Shown: in pieces, positions 1-9,238 of the stretch
Numbering within the stretch: the first letter of the stretch is position 1
Layout of the letters: each line of letters opens with the position of its first letter
Assembly (NCBI RefSeq): GCF_000582685.1
Contig: NZ_KK073768.1
Span: 4,949,246-5,013,245, forward strand
Direction of reading: 5' to 3'
From: [Scytonema hofmanni] UTEX 2349
GTDB lineage: Bacteria; Cyanobacteriota; Cyanobacteriia; Cyanobacteriales; Nostocaceae
DNA: 64,000 nt
The notes under the pieces: generated by a model
Seen by the model: the letters and a program-made list of their open reading frames with translations, nothing else
Told to the model about the DNA's origin: nothing
Database searches by the model: none
Program-made: the position numbers and the translations under genes

Positions 1-146
1 TCTAGAGTCTCAAAACCCTTGCACAATCAAAGCGCGATCGCTAGGTAAAGAAAGGAAACTGAGCAACGAAACAACCATTTTGTAACCTGTGTGGCTTCTA
101 GATTCGCTTTAAAGACTTATTCAGCAAGCCCTAAATACACTTTTTT

Positions 147-167
147 AAGTCCGCCTGAGCGGACTTT
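147..167. repeat. Short GC-rich palindrome, possible terminator
   Basis: An 8-bp stem (AAGTCCGC / GCGGACTT) with a 4-nt loop is followed by a T-rich run. It could end transcription of a gene left of the window. The same kind of palindrome recurs at 21590, 25391, 32205 and 33304, so it is more likely a member of a dispersed repeat family that may also act as a terminator. Confidence 0.5.
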
Positions 168-651
168 ATTTGTTTATAGGTATTCAATTGCTAAAGACAC
201 GTTTATAGGTCTACACAGTTGATTTTACTAAGTTCCAAGAATCATCCCGCATTGATGTTTATCTGGGGATAATACGGTCTTTAACTAATAACTTCCACAA
301 ATATTTATTTAGTTTTCAGTATTATTAATTAAGTATTTTTTCTCATATATATTTAATTTTATCTATTTTCAAAATTCGTCAATATATCCAAAGATATTCT
401 TCCAAACCTTATAGTGTTTGTATTTACAGATTTTCATATAAAAATAAAATTGCTATTTATACGTAAATCTATAGATAAATATCCTATGCTAATTTCAGTG
501 TTTTTACAAAATAAATAAAATAAATTGTTTTAAGAAAAAATTATATTCATATTTATATGAAGCTTTTACATTTAGAAAAAACAAATAAAGATATGAATAA
601 AACGCACGATATGACTAGTCAAAAATTCTTTTTTCCGAACATAATTGTGAA
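168..651. other. AT-rich intergenic region upstream of PEP-CTERM gene
   Basis: About 480 bases, very rich in A and T, without a credible open reading frame. It presumably holds the promoter of the gene at 652. I see no distinct operator or structured RNA. Confidence 0.4.
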
Positions 652-1467
652 GTGAGTTACAACAGTTCACACAAGAGATTTATTTCCTTTTTCAAGAAAG
701 ATAATTTCCAAGTCAAGATGCCCAGAAAATTTTCCCAAGCAGTTTTTGGATTATCAATTACATCTGTAATTGGACTCTATTGTTTAGCATTAGCTCCCTC
801 AGCTTTAGCAACAAAGGATGGCGGTAATAATAAAAATCAAACTCCCACCACAACTAACACTTCCAGCAACACTACTTCCAGCACAAACACTGGTTCTAGT
901 TTGGCTTGTAATGTTACCGATGTCTTAATTGGAAAAACTAATGCTACTGCTTGTAAAGGACCCTTTAATGGTAATGACACAGGGGCAGAAACCCCCTTAC
1001 TTACTGAGTTGAACGACGATTTATTCGATCTTGGTTCTAACGTCACTTGGTCGCTAGCTGGGAAATCGGACTCGAACGAAAACAATCTCTTTGGATTTAA
1101 AGCACAAAACGGCTCTGATACTGGCTCATGGGGTCTAGGTAAAGCACTTGGCAGTGGTCCGAGTACATTCGTGATTAGCCTCAAGAGCAGTACCGAATAC
1201 AGCGCCTATCTCTTCAAAGACATTGATTTTACGAAAACAGGTTTAGAAGGAGTCTTCAATACCATTGGCGTTGCTCTAGCTGGAAATGGTAAAGAAGGTA
1301 AAGGTAAGGAACTGTCTCATGCTTCATTATTTGTAGCTTCTTACGTAAAGCCCCCCGAACCCCCAAAAGTTAGAGTTCCAGAACCGAGTGCTTCCATAGG
1401 TCTTGGTCTAGTTGTGGGTGGAATGCTCATTGCCCGACGTCGCGAGTCTAAAAATGTGCAGAAGTAA
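652..1467 (+). CDS. PEP-CTERM sorting domain protein, secreted
   Basis: A protein of 271 residues from a GTG start, or 249 from the ATG at 718. A basic N-terminus is followed by a hydrophobic segment ending in ALAPSALA, a good signal peptide with a type I cleavage site. A Thr/Asn/Ser-rich linker follows. The C-terminus carries VPEPS, a hydrophobic stretch and the basic tail ARRRES, which is the PEP-CTERM signal. In this family the signal is recognised by exosortase, so the product is expected to be exported and anchored or released at the cell surface. The middle region (about residues 85-230) has no family I recognise. No exosortase gene lies in the window. The ATG at 718 gives a more typical signal peptide length. 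Confidence 0.85.
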   Translation: MSYNSSHKRFISFFKKDNFQVKMPRKFSQAVFGLSITSVIGLYCLALAPSALATKDGGNNKNQTPTTTNTSSNTTSSTNTGSSLACNVTDVLIGKTNATACKGPFNGNDTGAETPLLTELNDDLFDLGSNVTWSLAGKSDSNENNLFGFKAQNGSDTGSWGLGKALGSGPSTFVISLKSSTEYSAYLFKDIDFTKTGLEGVFNTIGVALAGNGKEGKGKELSHASLFVASYVKPPEPPKVRVPEPSASIGLGLVVGGMLIARRRESKNVQK

Positions 1468-1915
1468 ATAACCGATCATCAGGTGTAAAACTACAGCAAT
1501 AAACCTAATTTGAGGAAAAACTAAGCTTTTCATTAAGCGATCGCTCAGTGTAAAAAACAAGGAGATACGTAAAAAGTCAACTACGAAGGGATTTTCAATT
1601 TACGTGTCATATGTGTATCCGAAGAAGCGAAAAATTGACTTAATAGCTTGATAGCGGAGCTGATTTCCTCAGGCAATGTCTGACGAAAAGGCTCCGCTCC
1701 TTTATTATTAGACTCAAAGCTCCTCGCACTGGTTTTTTCAAGTCAGACAGCAGAAGAAAGGAAAAAGCAATTATCATGGGTTATTGAGAAACTACAGATC
1801 ATCACCGACTAAGGAAGCAGATAAAAGAGGATCGCCCCAAAACGGCATAGAGCGGCTACAACAGCCAGTAACAAAGTTCTAAAATTAAGAAGCATTAAAT
1901 AAAGTTGAGGGCGTT
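1468..1915. other. Intergenic region with hairpin
   Basis: No gene is seen. An inverted repeat (AGCGGAGC near 1652 and GCTCCGCT near 1691) is followed by a T-rich stretch and could be a terminator, though it lies about 190 bases after the upstream gene. A HIP1-like site lies near 1540. Confidence 0.35.
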
Positions 1916-2188
1916 ATGGCTGCTAAAGTAGAAATTTACACTTGGAGAACTTGCCCGTTTTGCATCCGTGCCAAAAGTTTACTGACGAGAAAAGGCGTTG
2001 AATTTCTTGAATACAGCGTTGATGGAGACGAGGCAGCACGCGATAAAATGACTGAAAGGGCAAATGGACGACGCTCTGTGCCGCAAATTTTTATTAACGA
2101 TCGCCACGTAGGTGGATGCGATGATATACACGCTTTAGAGGCTCAGGGCAAGCTAGATGAGTTACTAGCTGCGACTAATAATGTCTAA
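1916..2188 (+). CDS. grxC: Glutaredoxin 3
   Basis: A 90-residue, single-domain glutaredoxin, the usual length for GrxC. The dithiol active site CPFC is at residues 13-16, the cis-proline is in the RSVPQIFI segment, and the glutathione-binding GGCDD motif follows. It reduces protein disulfides and glutathione mixed disulfides using glutathione. It lies 114 bases before gshB on the same strand, so enzyme and cofactor synthesis are probably co-expressed. The ATG start gives a full-length fold. Confidence 0.95.
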   Translation: MAAKVEIYTWRTCPFCIRAKSLLTRKGVEFLEYSVDGDEAARDKMTERANGRRSVPQIFINDRHVGGCDDIHALEAQGKLDELLAATNNV

Positions 2189-2302
2189 GTTTCTCAGATG
2201 AGTGCGATGTCTTTTCACAAGATACTATGCACATCGGTCAAATCGTCAGGGGATAATCTAAATTGATAACAGCGGAATTTCCTGGCGATTGAGGCATTAA
2301 GC

Positions 2303-3307
2303 GTGAAACTGGCTTTTATAATAGATCCTATCTCTACTCTTGACCCGTGTCATGATACCAGCGTTGCTTTGATGGAAGCAGCACAAATCTTAGGACATGA
2401 AATTTGGGTAACTCAAGCAAATTTGCTGAGTGTGGTAGACAGCAAAGCTTGGGCATTGTTAGAACGACTAGAACTCGTACCAGTGCAGTTGGTGGAAGGA
2501 CGCTATTTAGCGGCGAATCCTTGGTACAAATTAAGCGATCGTACCCTGACTAACTTGGAAACAATGGATGCCGTATTTATGCGGACAGATCCACCAGTTA
2601 ATGTTCCCTATCTTTATGCTACATACATTCTGGACTACATCGACCAAAACAAAACCCTGGTGATTAATAGTCCCAATGGTATTAGAGCGGCAAACGAAAA
2701 AATGTATGCCCTCCAGTTTACCAAAGCAATTCCAGAAACCATTGTCAGTGCCGATAAGCAATTTATTCGGGAATTTGTGGAAGCAAAAGGTGCAGCAATT
2801 CTCAAACCATTGGGAAACAAAGCTGGAGAAGGGATTTTATTTTTGCAAGCAGGCGATCGCAATTTCAACTCCATAGTCGAACTCAGTACCCTTTTAGGTC
2901 GAGTTCCAGTTATGGTGCAAACCTATCTACCCCAAGCAAAACAGGGAGACAAACGAATTATCTTGCTTGACGGGGAACCAATTGGTGCCCTCAATCGCCT
3001 TTCATCTGGAAGCGACTTTCGTAATAACATGGCAACTGGCGGTACAGTTGCTCAAACCGAAATTACCCCTAGAGAATATGAAATTTGCACCCAATTAGCG
3101 GAAACTCTACGTAAAGACGGTTTAACTTTTGTTGGTATTGATGTTATCGGTGGCTACTTGACCGAAGTCAACGTCACCAGTCCCACCGGAATTCGCGAAA
3201 TCGATCGCCTGGACAACACCCATCTTGGTCAACAGGTAATTCAATGGGTTGAGCAAGCTTTACAAGGCAAAAGTTCAGTTCCTAACCCTGCTCCCGATGA
3301 AACCTGA
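2303..3307 (+). CDS. gshB: Glutathione synthetase
   Basis: A 334-residue ATP-grasp ligase that joins gamma-glutamylcysteine and glycine with ATP to make glutathione. The N-terminal segment starting MKLAFIIDPI and the SPTGIREIDRL motif near the C-terminus are typical of bacterial and cyanobacterial GshB. The ATP-grasp core covers roughly residues 125-310. The start is GTG, and the conserved N-terminus begins right there. It follows grxC and converges on ftsZ with only about 45 bases between the stop codons. A short Pro/Asp-rich tail follows the conserved fold. Confidence 0.95.
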   Translation: MKLAFIIDPISTLDPCHDTSVALMEAAQILGHEIWVTQANLLSVVDSKAWALLERLELVPVQLVEGRYLAANPWYKLSDRTLTNLETMDAVFMRTDPPVNVPYLYATYILDYIDQNKTLVINSPNGIRAANEKMYALQFTKAIPETIVSADKQFIREFVEAKGAAILKPLGNKAGEGILFLQAGDRNFNSIVELSTLLGRVPVMVQTYLPQAKQGDKRIILLDGEPIGALNRLSSGSDFRNNMATGGTVAQTEITPREYEICTQLAETLRKDGLTFVGIDVIGGYLTEVNVTSPTGIREIDRLDNTHLGQQVIQWVEQALQGKSSVPNPAPDET

Positions 3308-3352
3308 TAACTGGAATTAAGGCGCCATTCGCTACTAGCTAATGCTGTCAGC

Positions 3353-4633
3353 TTAAGGCTTGGGTCGCCGTCGTTGTAAAAACTCAGGAATATCCAATCC
3401 GGATTTTTCTTTGGGTTCTACAACTGGTGTTGGCTCTTTTACTGGTGGCTGGGGTGCCTGTCGTCTTGGTGGTGGAGTTACTACCCTGGAATTAGCTACG
3501 TTTTGCGGTGGTGTGCCTTGCATTTCACCTGTAAATCCTGTGGCAATTACGGTAAGTCTGACTTCACCTTGCAGCCTGTCATCAATCACCGCACCAAAAA
3601 TAATATTGGCGTTGGGATCGACTACTTCGTAGATTGTTTCTGCGGCAGCATTTACTTCATGTAAGGTGAGGTCGCTACCACCGGTAATATTAAAAACAAC
3701 TCCTCTAGCTCCTTCAATAGAGCATTCTAGTAAGGGCGAAGAAATAGCTGCGATCGCAGCTTCTCTTGCCCTTGACTTCCCGGAACTAACACCGATCCCC
3801 ATCAACGCCGATCCAGCATCTGCCATTACCGCTCGCACATCGGCAAAGTCAACGTTGATCAAACCGGGGATCAAGATGATATCAGAGATACCTTGCACCC
3901 CTTGACGCAGCACATCATCTGCATAGCGAAAAGCCTCTTGCATCGGTGTTTGCTCTGGAATTACTTCCAGCAGCTTGTTATTCGGGATGATAATCAGCGT
4001 ATCTACCCTACCTTTGAGAGCTTCAATACCTTGCTCGGCTTGGCTGGTGCGTCGGCGTCCTTCAAACAAAAATGGACGTGTTACCACACCAACTGTCAGA
4101 GCGCCCATTTCTTTGGCGATTTCGGCGACAATTGGCGCTGCACCCGTACCTGTACCACCACCCATGCCGGCAGTGATAAACACTAAATCGGCACCTTCTA
4201 AAGCTGTCGCAATTTCGTCCCGCGATTCCTCAGCAGCTTTTTGACCAATAGCCGGATTGCCACCGGCGCCTAAACCTCGCGTCAGCTTTTGTCCTATTTG
4301 TAAGCGTTTGGAAGCCTGTGCTTGTGTTAAGGCTTGGGCATCGGTGTTTGTTGTCCAAAACTCTATCCCACTCACATCAGAGGCAATCATGCGGTTTACA
4401 GCATTTCCACCACCCCCACCCACACCAATTACTTTGATGTTGGCGACTCGACCGGGAACAATATCGCCAATTCGGGGATCTTCAGTGGGTATTCGTTTAA
4501 TATCGTTATTTTGTCCGAAATTCAGTCCGGCATGATTAAAGGGATTGGCGGGGTTAACTGCCAGTGGGATTCCTGGCTGTCCCGGTAACTGGGAGTTTAT
4601 ATAACTAAGTTTTTGGTTATTATCAAGTGTCAT
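3353..4633 (-). CDS. ftsZ: Cell division GTPase FtsZ
   Basis: A 426-residue tubulin-like GTPase that polymerises into the division ring. An N-terminal extension of about 60 residues, common in cyanobacteria, precedes the GTPase domain. The glycine-rich VGGGGGNAVNRM loop is near residues 71-82 and the tubulin signature GGGTGTG at 158-164. A Pro-rich linker leads to the C-terminal peptide DIPEFLQRRR, which binds partner proteins such as SepF. It lies downstream of ftsQ on the same strand, but with 1.27 kb between them, so it probably has its own promoter. The ATG start is well placed. Confidence 0.97.
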   Translation of the reverse strand: MTLDNNQKLSYINSQLPGQPGIPLAVNPANPFNHAGLNFGQNNDIKRIPTEDPRIGDIVPGRVANIKVIGVGGGGGNAVNRMIASDVSGIEFWTTNTDAQALTQAQASKRLQIGQKLTRGLGAGGNPAIGQKAAEESRDEIATALEGADLVFITAGMGGGTGTGAAPIVAEIAKEMGALTVGVVTRPFLFEGRRRTSQAEQGIEALKGRVDTLIIIPNNKLLEVIPEQTPMQEAFRYADDVLRQGVQGISDIILIPGLINVDFADVRAVMADAGSALMGIGVSSGKSRAREAAIAAISSPLLECSIEGARGVVFNITGGSDLTLHEVNAAAETIYEVVDPNANIIFGAVIDDRLQGEVRLTVIATGFTGEMQGTPPQNVANSRVVTPPPRRQAPQPPVKEPTPVVEPKEKSGLDIPEFLQRRRPKP

Positions 4634-5904
4634 TGGATTGAAAAGGGTAGATAAACGAATTTTTCAGGTGTTATTCACACTAGGAGTCAACTATATTTGA
4701 CGATGCCATAATATATAGCTATGTTCTTTCTTGTTCTCACTTATTGCAACCGTAACAGGATTAGAAACGCGAAATTTTACTCTTGGATCGACCATTAACG
4801 CACCCGATCGCCCGTATGTTCCTTTCTTAAGTTGCCCCAGGACGACTTATTCCCTATTCCTATAAAACAGGGCAACCTTGCCCAAAGCAAGCCTGTTGTA
4901 AATAATCCGTAAAGCGATCGCCCGGATGTTGCCCAGCAGTAATCCCTCCCTGTTCCTCTGGAATAGGGCAGCGTTCCTTTCAGGAAACCTGGGCAACAGG
5001 ACGCGCTACGCGAGCGCACACCCAATTGTACAGAAATATACCTATATTTACCTAAAATAGCTCTGTATAACTTCCACTTCTCCTTAATTTCTTTACTCCT
5101 ATTTTTCTCTCCATTGATTTTGTATCCCCAATTACCTCTCCTTTTTTTTACTAGTAAGTTATATTGGTGATTAAATTTACCATTATCACTCTTAGGAATT
5201 GTTTCTACGACCACTTGAAATTTGCTGTCAAATATGAAATGGCATGAGTAATACCACCAATTGCCCCTCGTTGCCGCTACACATTTCGCGTACAAATGTG
5301 GAGAGCATTTTCCCAAGGAAAGACGCATTTGCAGAGTATTTCGTTGCAAGAGCGTCTCCGGCAGGAGAAGAAAAGCGCGAACATCTAAAATAGTCCTGGA
5401 TATCTGTGGATCTAGTAAGCAAGGAACCGTCTCCCATTGTGAAAGTGAAAGTCTCTCCCAATCACTTATCCTGGATAACTCAGAGTTATTTAGTATACAC
5501 GCAACTTTTATACTAACAATTTGATGAGCGCAATTCCGGGTGAATTGTGTAGCTTCTAAAGACCCGCCATGACGTGTCTTGTCTTCCTTAATGATATGGT
5601 TAATCAGTTTGAGCATTCAGATTATTGCAACTGAGAACACAAAATTTAGCTTATACTTACTTATTCTTAAACTGGAGGTAACAAATGATTTACTTAATTC
5701 GCACTCTTGCCCTCTTCAGGCTTATGTTAAGGTAACAATAAGCGGGGTTTTACTCCCTAAGGCAAGATTTTATAATTGTTTCTCCTATTGTAAGAGCGAA
5801 GTTAACGCCGATTTTTGTGTATGTTGTGGGAAAACCAAATTTCTTGGCATAAAACTTATTTATTGACTCTGAGAAATTAGAGTGTTCTCACCCGTTTAAT
5901 CTTT
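4634..5904. other. Expanded ftsQ-ftsZ spacer built of repeats
   Basis: A 1.27-kb spacer. Two imperfect direct copies of a HIP1-containing unit start near 4804 and 4914 (each has CGATCGCCCG followed by a GTTGCCC stretch and an AATAGGGCA or CAGGGCAAC end). A Nostocales-type repeat (gcgtctccggcag and relatives) lies at about 5270-5400. A long open frame on the minus strand (4795-5616) crosses these repeats, has unlikely composition and matches no family, so I do not call it a gene. The ftsZ promoter should lie in the last few hundred bases before 4633. Confidence 0.5.
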
Positions 5905-6753
5905 TTAACGAGTTTGAGAGTTAGACTTGACTGTTTTTTGGTTCATTTGTACTAAAGGGGATTCCGGATTTTTCAGGTCGATATATTCTATCTGATTAGG
6001 ATTAAGTTGTGCAGGTAAATGGCTCATTTGGGCGAGAACTTTGATTTGTTCGCTTATTTGGGGACTCATAGCACCGAGATGCACATATCCTAGTTCTGTT
6101 TTCAGAATTATATTTGTTGGATCTTGGCAATCAATTAAGGTGACTTTAACGGAACTTTGGCTCACAGATTGATAAAGTTGATTCCAGTAAGGACGGTATT
6201 GTTCAAAGGAACCAATAACTATGAGAGTGGGCAACTTGACGGTAGGATTAAGTAATGTGTATTTTTCTTGATTCATCCAAATTCCATTTGCATCTAGTAA
6301 CCCCGTTGATGAAGCAATGTTTGTGCGAGGAGTAAGAGTTGCTTGTTGATGCCTTTGCGCGATCGCCACAGGTACTCGCTCCTGAATATCAATAATTAAT
6401 CCAGGTGGAAACAGACGACGCTTAACGCTTGCTTTGGCAATAGTTGGTTGTTTTGTCAAAGAGTCAGCGATGGAAGACGGTTCAATTCTCCATAAAGACT
6501 GCGGATAGGATAACACCAGCACTTTTTGGATCGCTTCAGGAGAAAGTGAGCGATCGCCTGATTTAATCTCAATTTGTTTGGGATTTTTTAGCACCCACAT
6601 CGGTTGACTTGCCACCCATAATAAACCACCCAACAGACTACTAACGGCAAAGGTTCGCCAAATAGCCTGAAAAATTTTCATTTGCCGTTGCCGACGTAAT
6701 TTATGACGCCTCACTCGCAAATCCGTGGGGGAAACTGATACCATGCCAGCCAT
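5905..6753 (-). CDS. ftsQ: Cell division protein FtsQ
   Basis: A 282-residue bitopic membrane protein. A basic cytoplasmic tail (RRHKLRRQRQMK) is followed by one membrane segment at about residues 28-48. A POTRA domain (about 57-125, with WRIEPSSIADSLTKQPTIAKASVKRR) precedes the FtsQ beta domain. FtsQ joins cytosolic and periplasmic parts of the divisome. The length and position next to ftsZ match cyanobacterial FtsQ. An ATG at residue 4 is an alternative start. Confidence 0.93.
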   Translation of the reverse strand: MAGMVSVSPTDLRVRRHKLRRQRQMKIFQAIWRTFAVSSLLGGLLWVASQPMWVLKNPKQIEIKSGDRSLSPEAIQKVLVLSYPQSLWRIEPSSIADSLTKQPTIAKASVKRRLFPPGLIIDIQERVPVAIAQRHQQATLTPRTNIASSTGLLDANGIWMNQEKYTLLNPTVKLPTLIVIGSFEQYRPYWNQLYQSVSQSSVKVTLIDCQDPTNIILKTELGYVHLGAMSPQISEQIKVLAQMSHLPAQLNPNQIEYIDLKNPESPLVQMNQKTVKSNSQTR

Positions 6754-7528
6754 TCAAACTCCTTTCACACATGGAAGTATAAGAACGTTGATACGTCAAT
6801 TAATTTAAGTAAACGCACTTAAGCTTTGTCATTAGCCGTTATCTTTCAAACTTTTTTACCTATGTATGTAACACTTTACCTGCGCTCAAAGCCTACAACA
6901 TAGGTATTGAAAAATAGAGCGTAATTTAAATTTACTATTCTGGATGAATAATAGCCGTTGCACCAGGAACAAGTTTTATGTAAATGCTCTGAATTTGGAC
7001 GCGATCAAAGAATCAACCAGAAAAAAAAGAAAACCAAACTTGTATGAAGAAGTCATAGTTGGTACATAAAGTTATTGAAAATTTTTTCTGAAAAAACTGT
7101 AAGTTTTTATTTAGACGTATAATAATATATATACTTAAGCATTATTGACGTCAATGCCAAACAATGCTATTTAAGCATGATGTAAGTTATTCGCATCTTG
7201 CTATAATTACTACCTTTCCTACTTGATCGGGATTTATACCAACGAAGATTATACCGAAAAATAGGTTTCTATCCCAGATTAACCCACTTGCAGAAGATTT
7301 GTTTAACTTCAAATTGTTAAAACGGCAACAGTATCTGTAAAAATAACATATAGACTTAATGTATCAGGGACAACAAATAAATCTCTGCCTGAGTAGAATA
7401 GTTGCTGTTAAAGTGCGTCTATCGCATCGAGAACTGTTCTTCTTAAGACCTAAGTTGTGAGTTAATCATCAACCACAGTTTTAGTTAGAGATTGTTTGTA
7501 TATAAACATACAAGTTGATTGCATCTAC
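6754..7528. other. Intergenic region between divergent genes
   Basis: About 770 AT-rich bases between ftsQ (minus) and the AAA ATPase (plus), with promoters for both expected. A possible dyad of ATTATTGACGTCAAT type is near 7141-7155. No gene is recognised. Confidence 0.4.
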
Positions 7529-8869
7529 ATGAAAACCACACTAAATTTGTCAACTTTTTATAAAGCCTGCAACCCAAGCTACACCTTAAATATGAGTAAT
7601 GCGCTGGATCGGCAGTATTACATAGATTTTTCGGATGTACGTGGTTGTAAGATTGTTGAAGAGTTACAACGGACAATCGTGCGTATTTCCCCGGATGAGC
7701 CGACTTGCCAGTTATTTACGGGTCATATTGGTTGCGGTAAATCAACAGAATTGCAGCGTCTCAAAGCCGAGTTGGAGTTAGCGGGATTTCATGTCGTTTA
7801 TTTTGAGTCCAGTCAAGATCTGGATATGGCGGATATAGATATTAGCGACATTTTGCTAAGTGTAGCCCGTCAAGTCAGTGTCAGTTTAGAAGCGATTGAC
7901 ATCAAACTCAAACCAGGTTATTTTGCCAACTTGTTTAAAGATATTGGGGATTTTTTACAAACACCCATACAGTTATCAGCTGAGGCAGAGTTTTCCTTAG
8001 GTATTGCCAAAATCAGCGCCAAAGCAAAAGATAGCCCTCAGATGCGTACTCAACTGAGGCAATATCTGGAACCGCGGACTAATAGTATTTTGCAAGCGAT
8101 TAACGAAGAGGTTTTAGACAAAGGCATAGAACAGCTAAAACTGAGGGGTCAAAAAGGACTGGTTGTCATCGTTGATAACTTAGATCGAGTAGATATGCGT
8201 ACATTAGCATCCGGGCGATCGCAACCAGAGTATCTCTTCATCGACCGAGGCGAACAACTGCGTCGGCTTAAATGTCATCTAGTTTACACAATTCCCTTAC
8301 CATTACTTTTCTCCAACGAGTACGAAACATTAAAAAATCGCCTGGGGGGAGGTATTGCTCCCAAAGTCTTGCCAATGGTGTTGGTGCGGCAAAGAGATGG
8401 AATTGACTACGAACCAGGTATGTCACTACTAAGCCAGCTAGTATTAGCTAGAGCCTTTCCGGAAGTTCCTTGGAATACCAGACCCTCGTTAATAAGCGAA
8501 TTATTCGACCATCTAGAAACACTAGATCGTTTATGTCGGGTAAGTGGAGGTCACATCCGTAACTTACTAGGACTGCTTTATAGTTGCCTGCAACGGCAAG
8601 ACCCACCTTTTACTAGAGACTGTTTAGAAGCGGTGATTAAAGATTACCGTGACGATTTGCTCTTAGCGATTAAGGAAGAAGAATGGGAATTGTTATTTGA
8701 AGTAGTACACCAGCAAAGCGTTCAAGGGGAGTCTGATTACCAAAGATTACTGCGAAGCATGTTGATATTTGAATATCGCGATCGCATCGGACGCTGGTTT
8801 GGCATCAGTCCTGCCTTGGCAGAAACAGAAAAAGTCGTGACTTGGCAGCAAAATAAGGCAAAAATATAA
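7529..8869 (+). CDS. AAA/STAND-like P-loop ATPase
   Basis: A 446-residue protein with a clear P-loop GHIGCGKST at about residues 65-73 and a Walker B strand GLVVIVDNLD near 210-219. The rest is a helical C-terminal region without motifs I know. The conserved N-terminus (FYKACNPSYTL) begins just after the ATG at 7529; an upstream TTG at 7496 would add 11 unconserved residues. The next gene, 369 bases downstream on the same strand, is a giant TPR/STAND/WD40 protein, so the two may form a module in which this ATPase regulates or is regulated by the large protein. That link is inference. No catalytic effector domain is visible. Confidence 0.75.
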   Translation: MKTTLNLSTFYKACNPSYTLNMSNALDRQYYIDFSDVRGCKIVEELQRTIVRISPDEPTCQLFTGHIGCGKSTELQRLKAELELAGFHVVYFESSQDLDMADIDISDILLSVARQVSVSLEAIDIKLKPGYFANLFKDIGDFLQTPIQLSAEAEFSLGIAKISAKAKDSPQMRTQLRQYLEPRTNSILQAINEEVLDKGIEQLKLRGQKGLVVIVDNLDRVDMRTLASGRSQPEYLFIDRGEQLRRLKCHLVYTIPLPLLFSNEYETLKNRLGGGIAPKVLPMVLVRQRDGIDYEPGMSLLSQLVLARAFPEVPWNTRPSLISELFDHLETLDRLCRVSGGHIRNLLGLLYSCLQRQDPPFTRDCLEAVIKDYRDDLLLAIKEEEWELLFEVVHQQSVQGESDYQRLLRSMLIFEYRDRIGRWFGISPALAETEKVVTWQQNKAKI

Positions 8870-8932
8870 GCACCTATAAGCGATGCATCTCTGGTCTTAG
8901 CTGTATATACAACAACTGAGAACTTAAAAATT

Positions 8933-9041
8933 CAGGCGTTGCTGAATAAAGGTATGAATCTGCATGTAGGGCGTTTCATGAAACGTCTCTACTAAAAGAT
9001 TTTGGTATTAAAGAAAATCAGATTCATACATCAAACGCATC
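8933..9041. repeat. Small palindromic element (MITE-like)
   Basis: The ends are inverted: GTATGAATCTG at 8952-8962 and CAGATTCATAC at 9019-9029, with related GCGTT/AACGC outer flanks. At about 110 bp, with a GCGTTGCTGAATAAAGGTA edge, it looks like a dispersed cyanobacterial repeat. No reading frame of its own. Confidence 0.5.
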
Positions 9042-9158
9042 TTATTTTTCTAATCCTTACTGGGCAAAGGTTTTATCCATTGTTTAGTTTGGTGACTACA
9101 ATTTATAACCCTTGCTGGGCATCAATTACAGAATTTAGATGCGTTTGCCCTGAACGTC

Positions 9159-9196
9159 AAAATTCAAGTATGCTGGCAGCATACTTGAATTTTTGA
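9159..9196 (+). terminator. Strong hairpin with T run, terminator or attenuator
   Basis: A perfect 15-bp inverted repeat (AAATTCAAGTATGCT, 9159-9173, and its complement at 9177-9191) has a 3-nt loop and ends in TTTTT. It lies after the AAA ATPase gene and 43 bases before the start of the STAND/WD40 gene. It should terminate or attenuate read-through from the first gene to the second. Confidence 0.65.
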
Positions 9197-9238
9197 TGTG
9201 GCATTTTTTCTCTTTATTTAATAGCCCAGTTTTGAATT

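Noticed and set aside
4795..5616. 273-residue open frame on the minus strand between ftsQ and ftsZ
   Set aside because: It crosses dispersed repeats, has unlikely composition and matches no family I know, so it is probably not a gene.
9002..9196. 64-residue frame before the WD40 gene
   Set aside because: It overlaps a palindromic element and a terminator hairpin.
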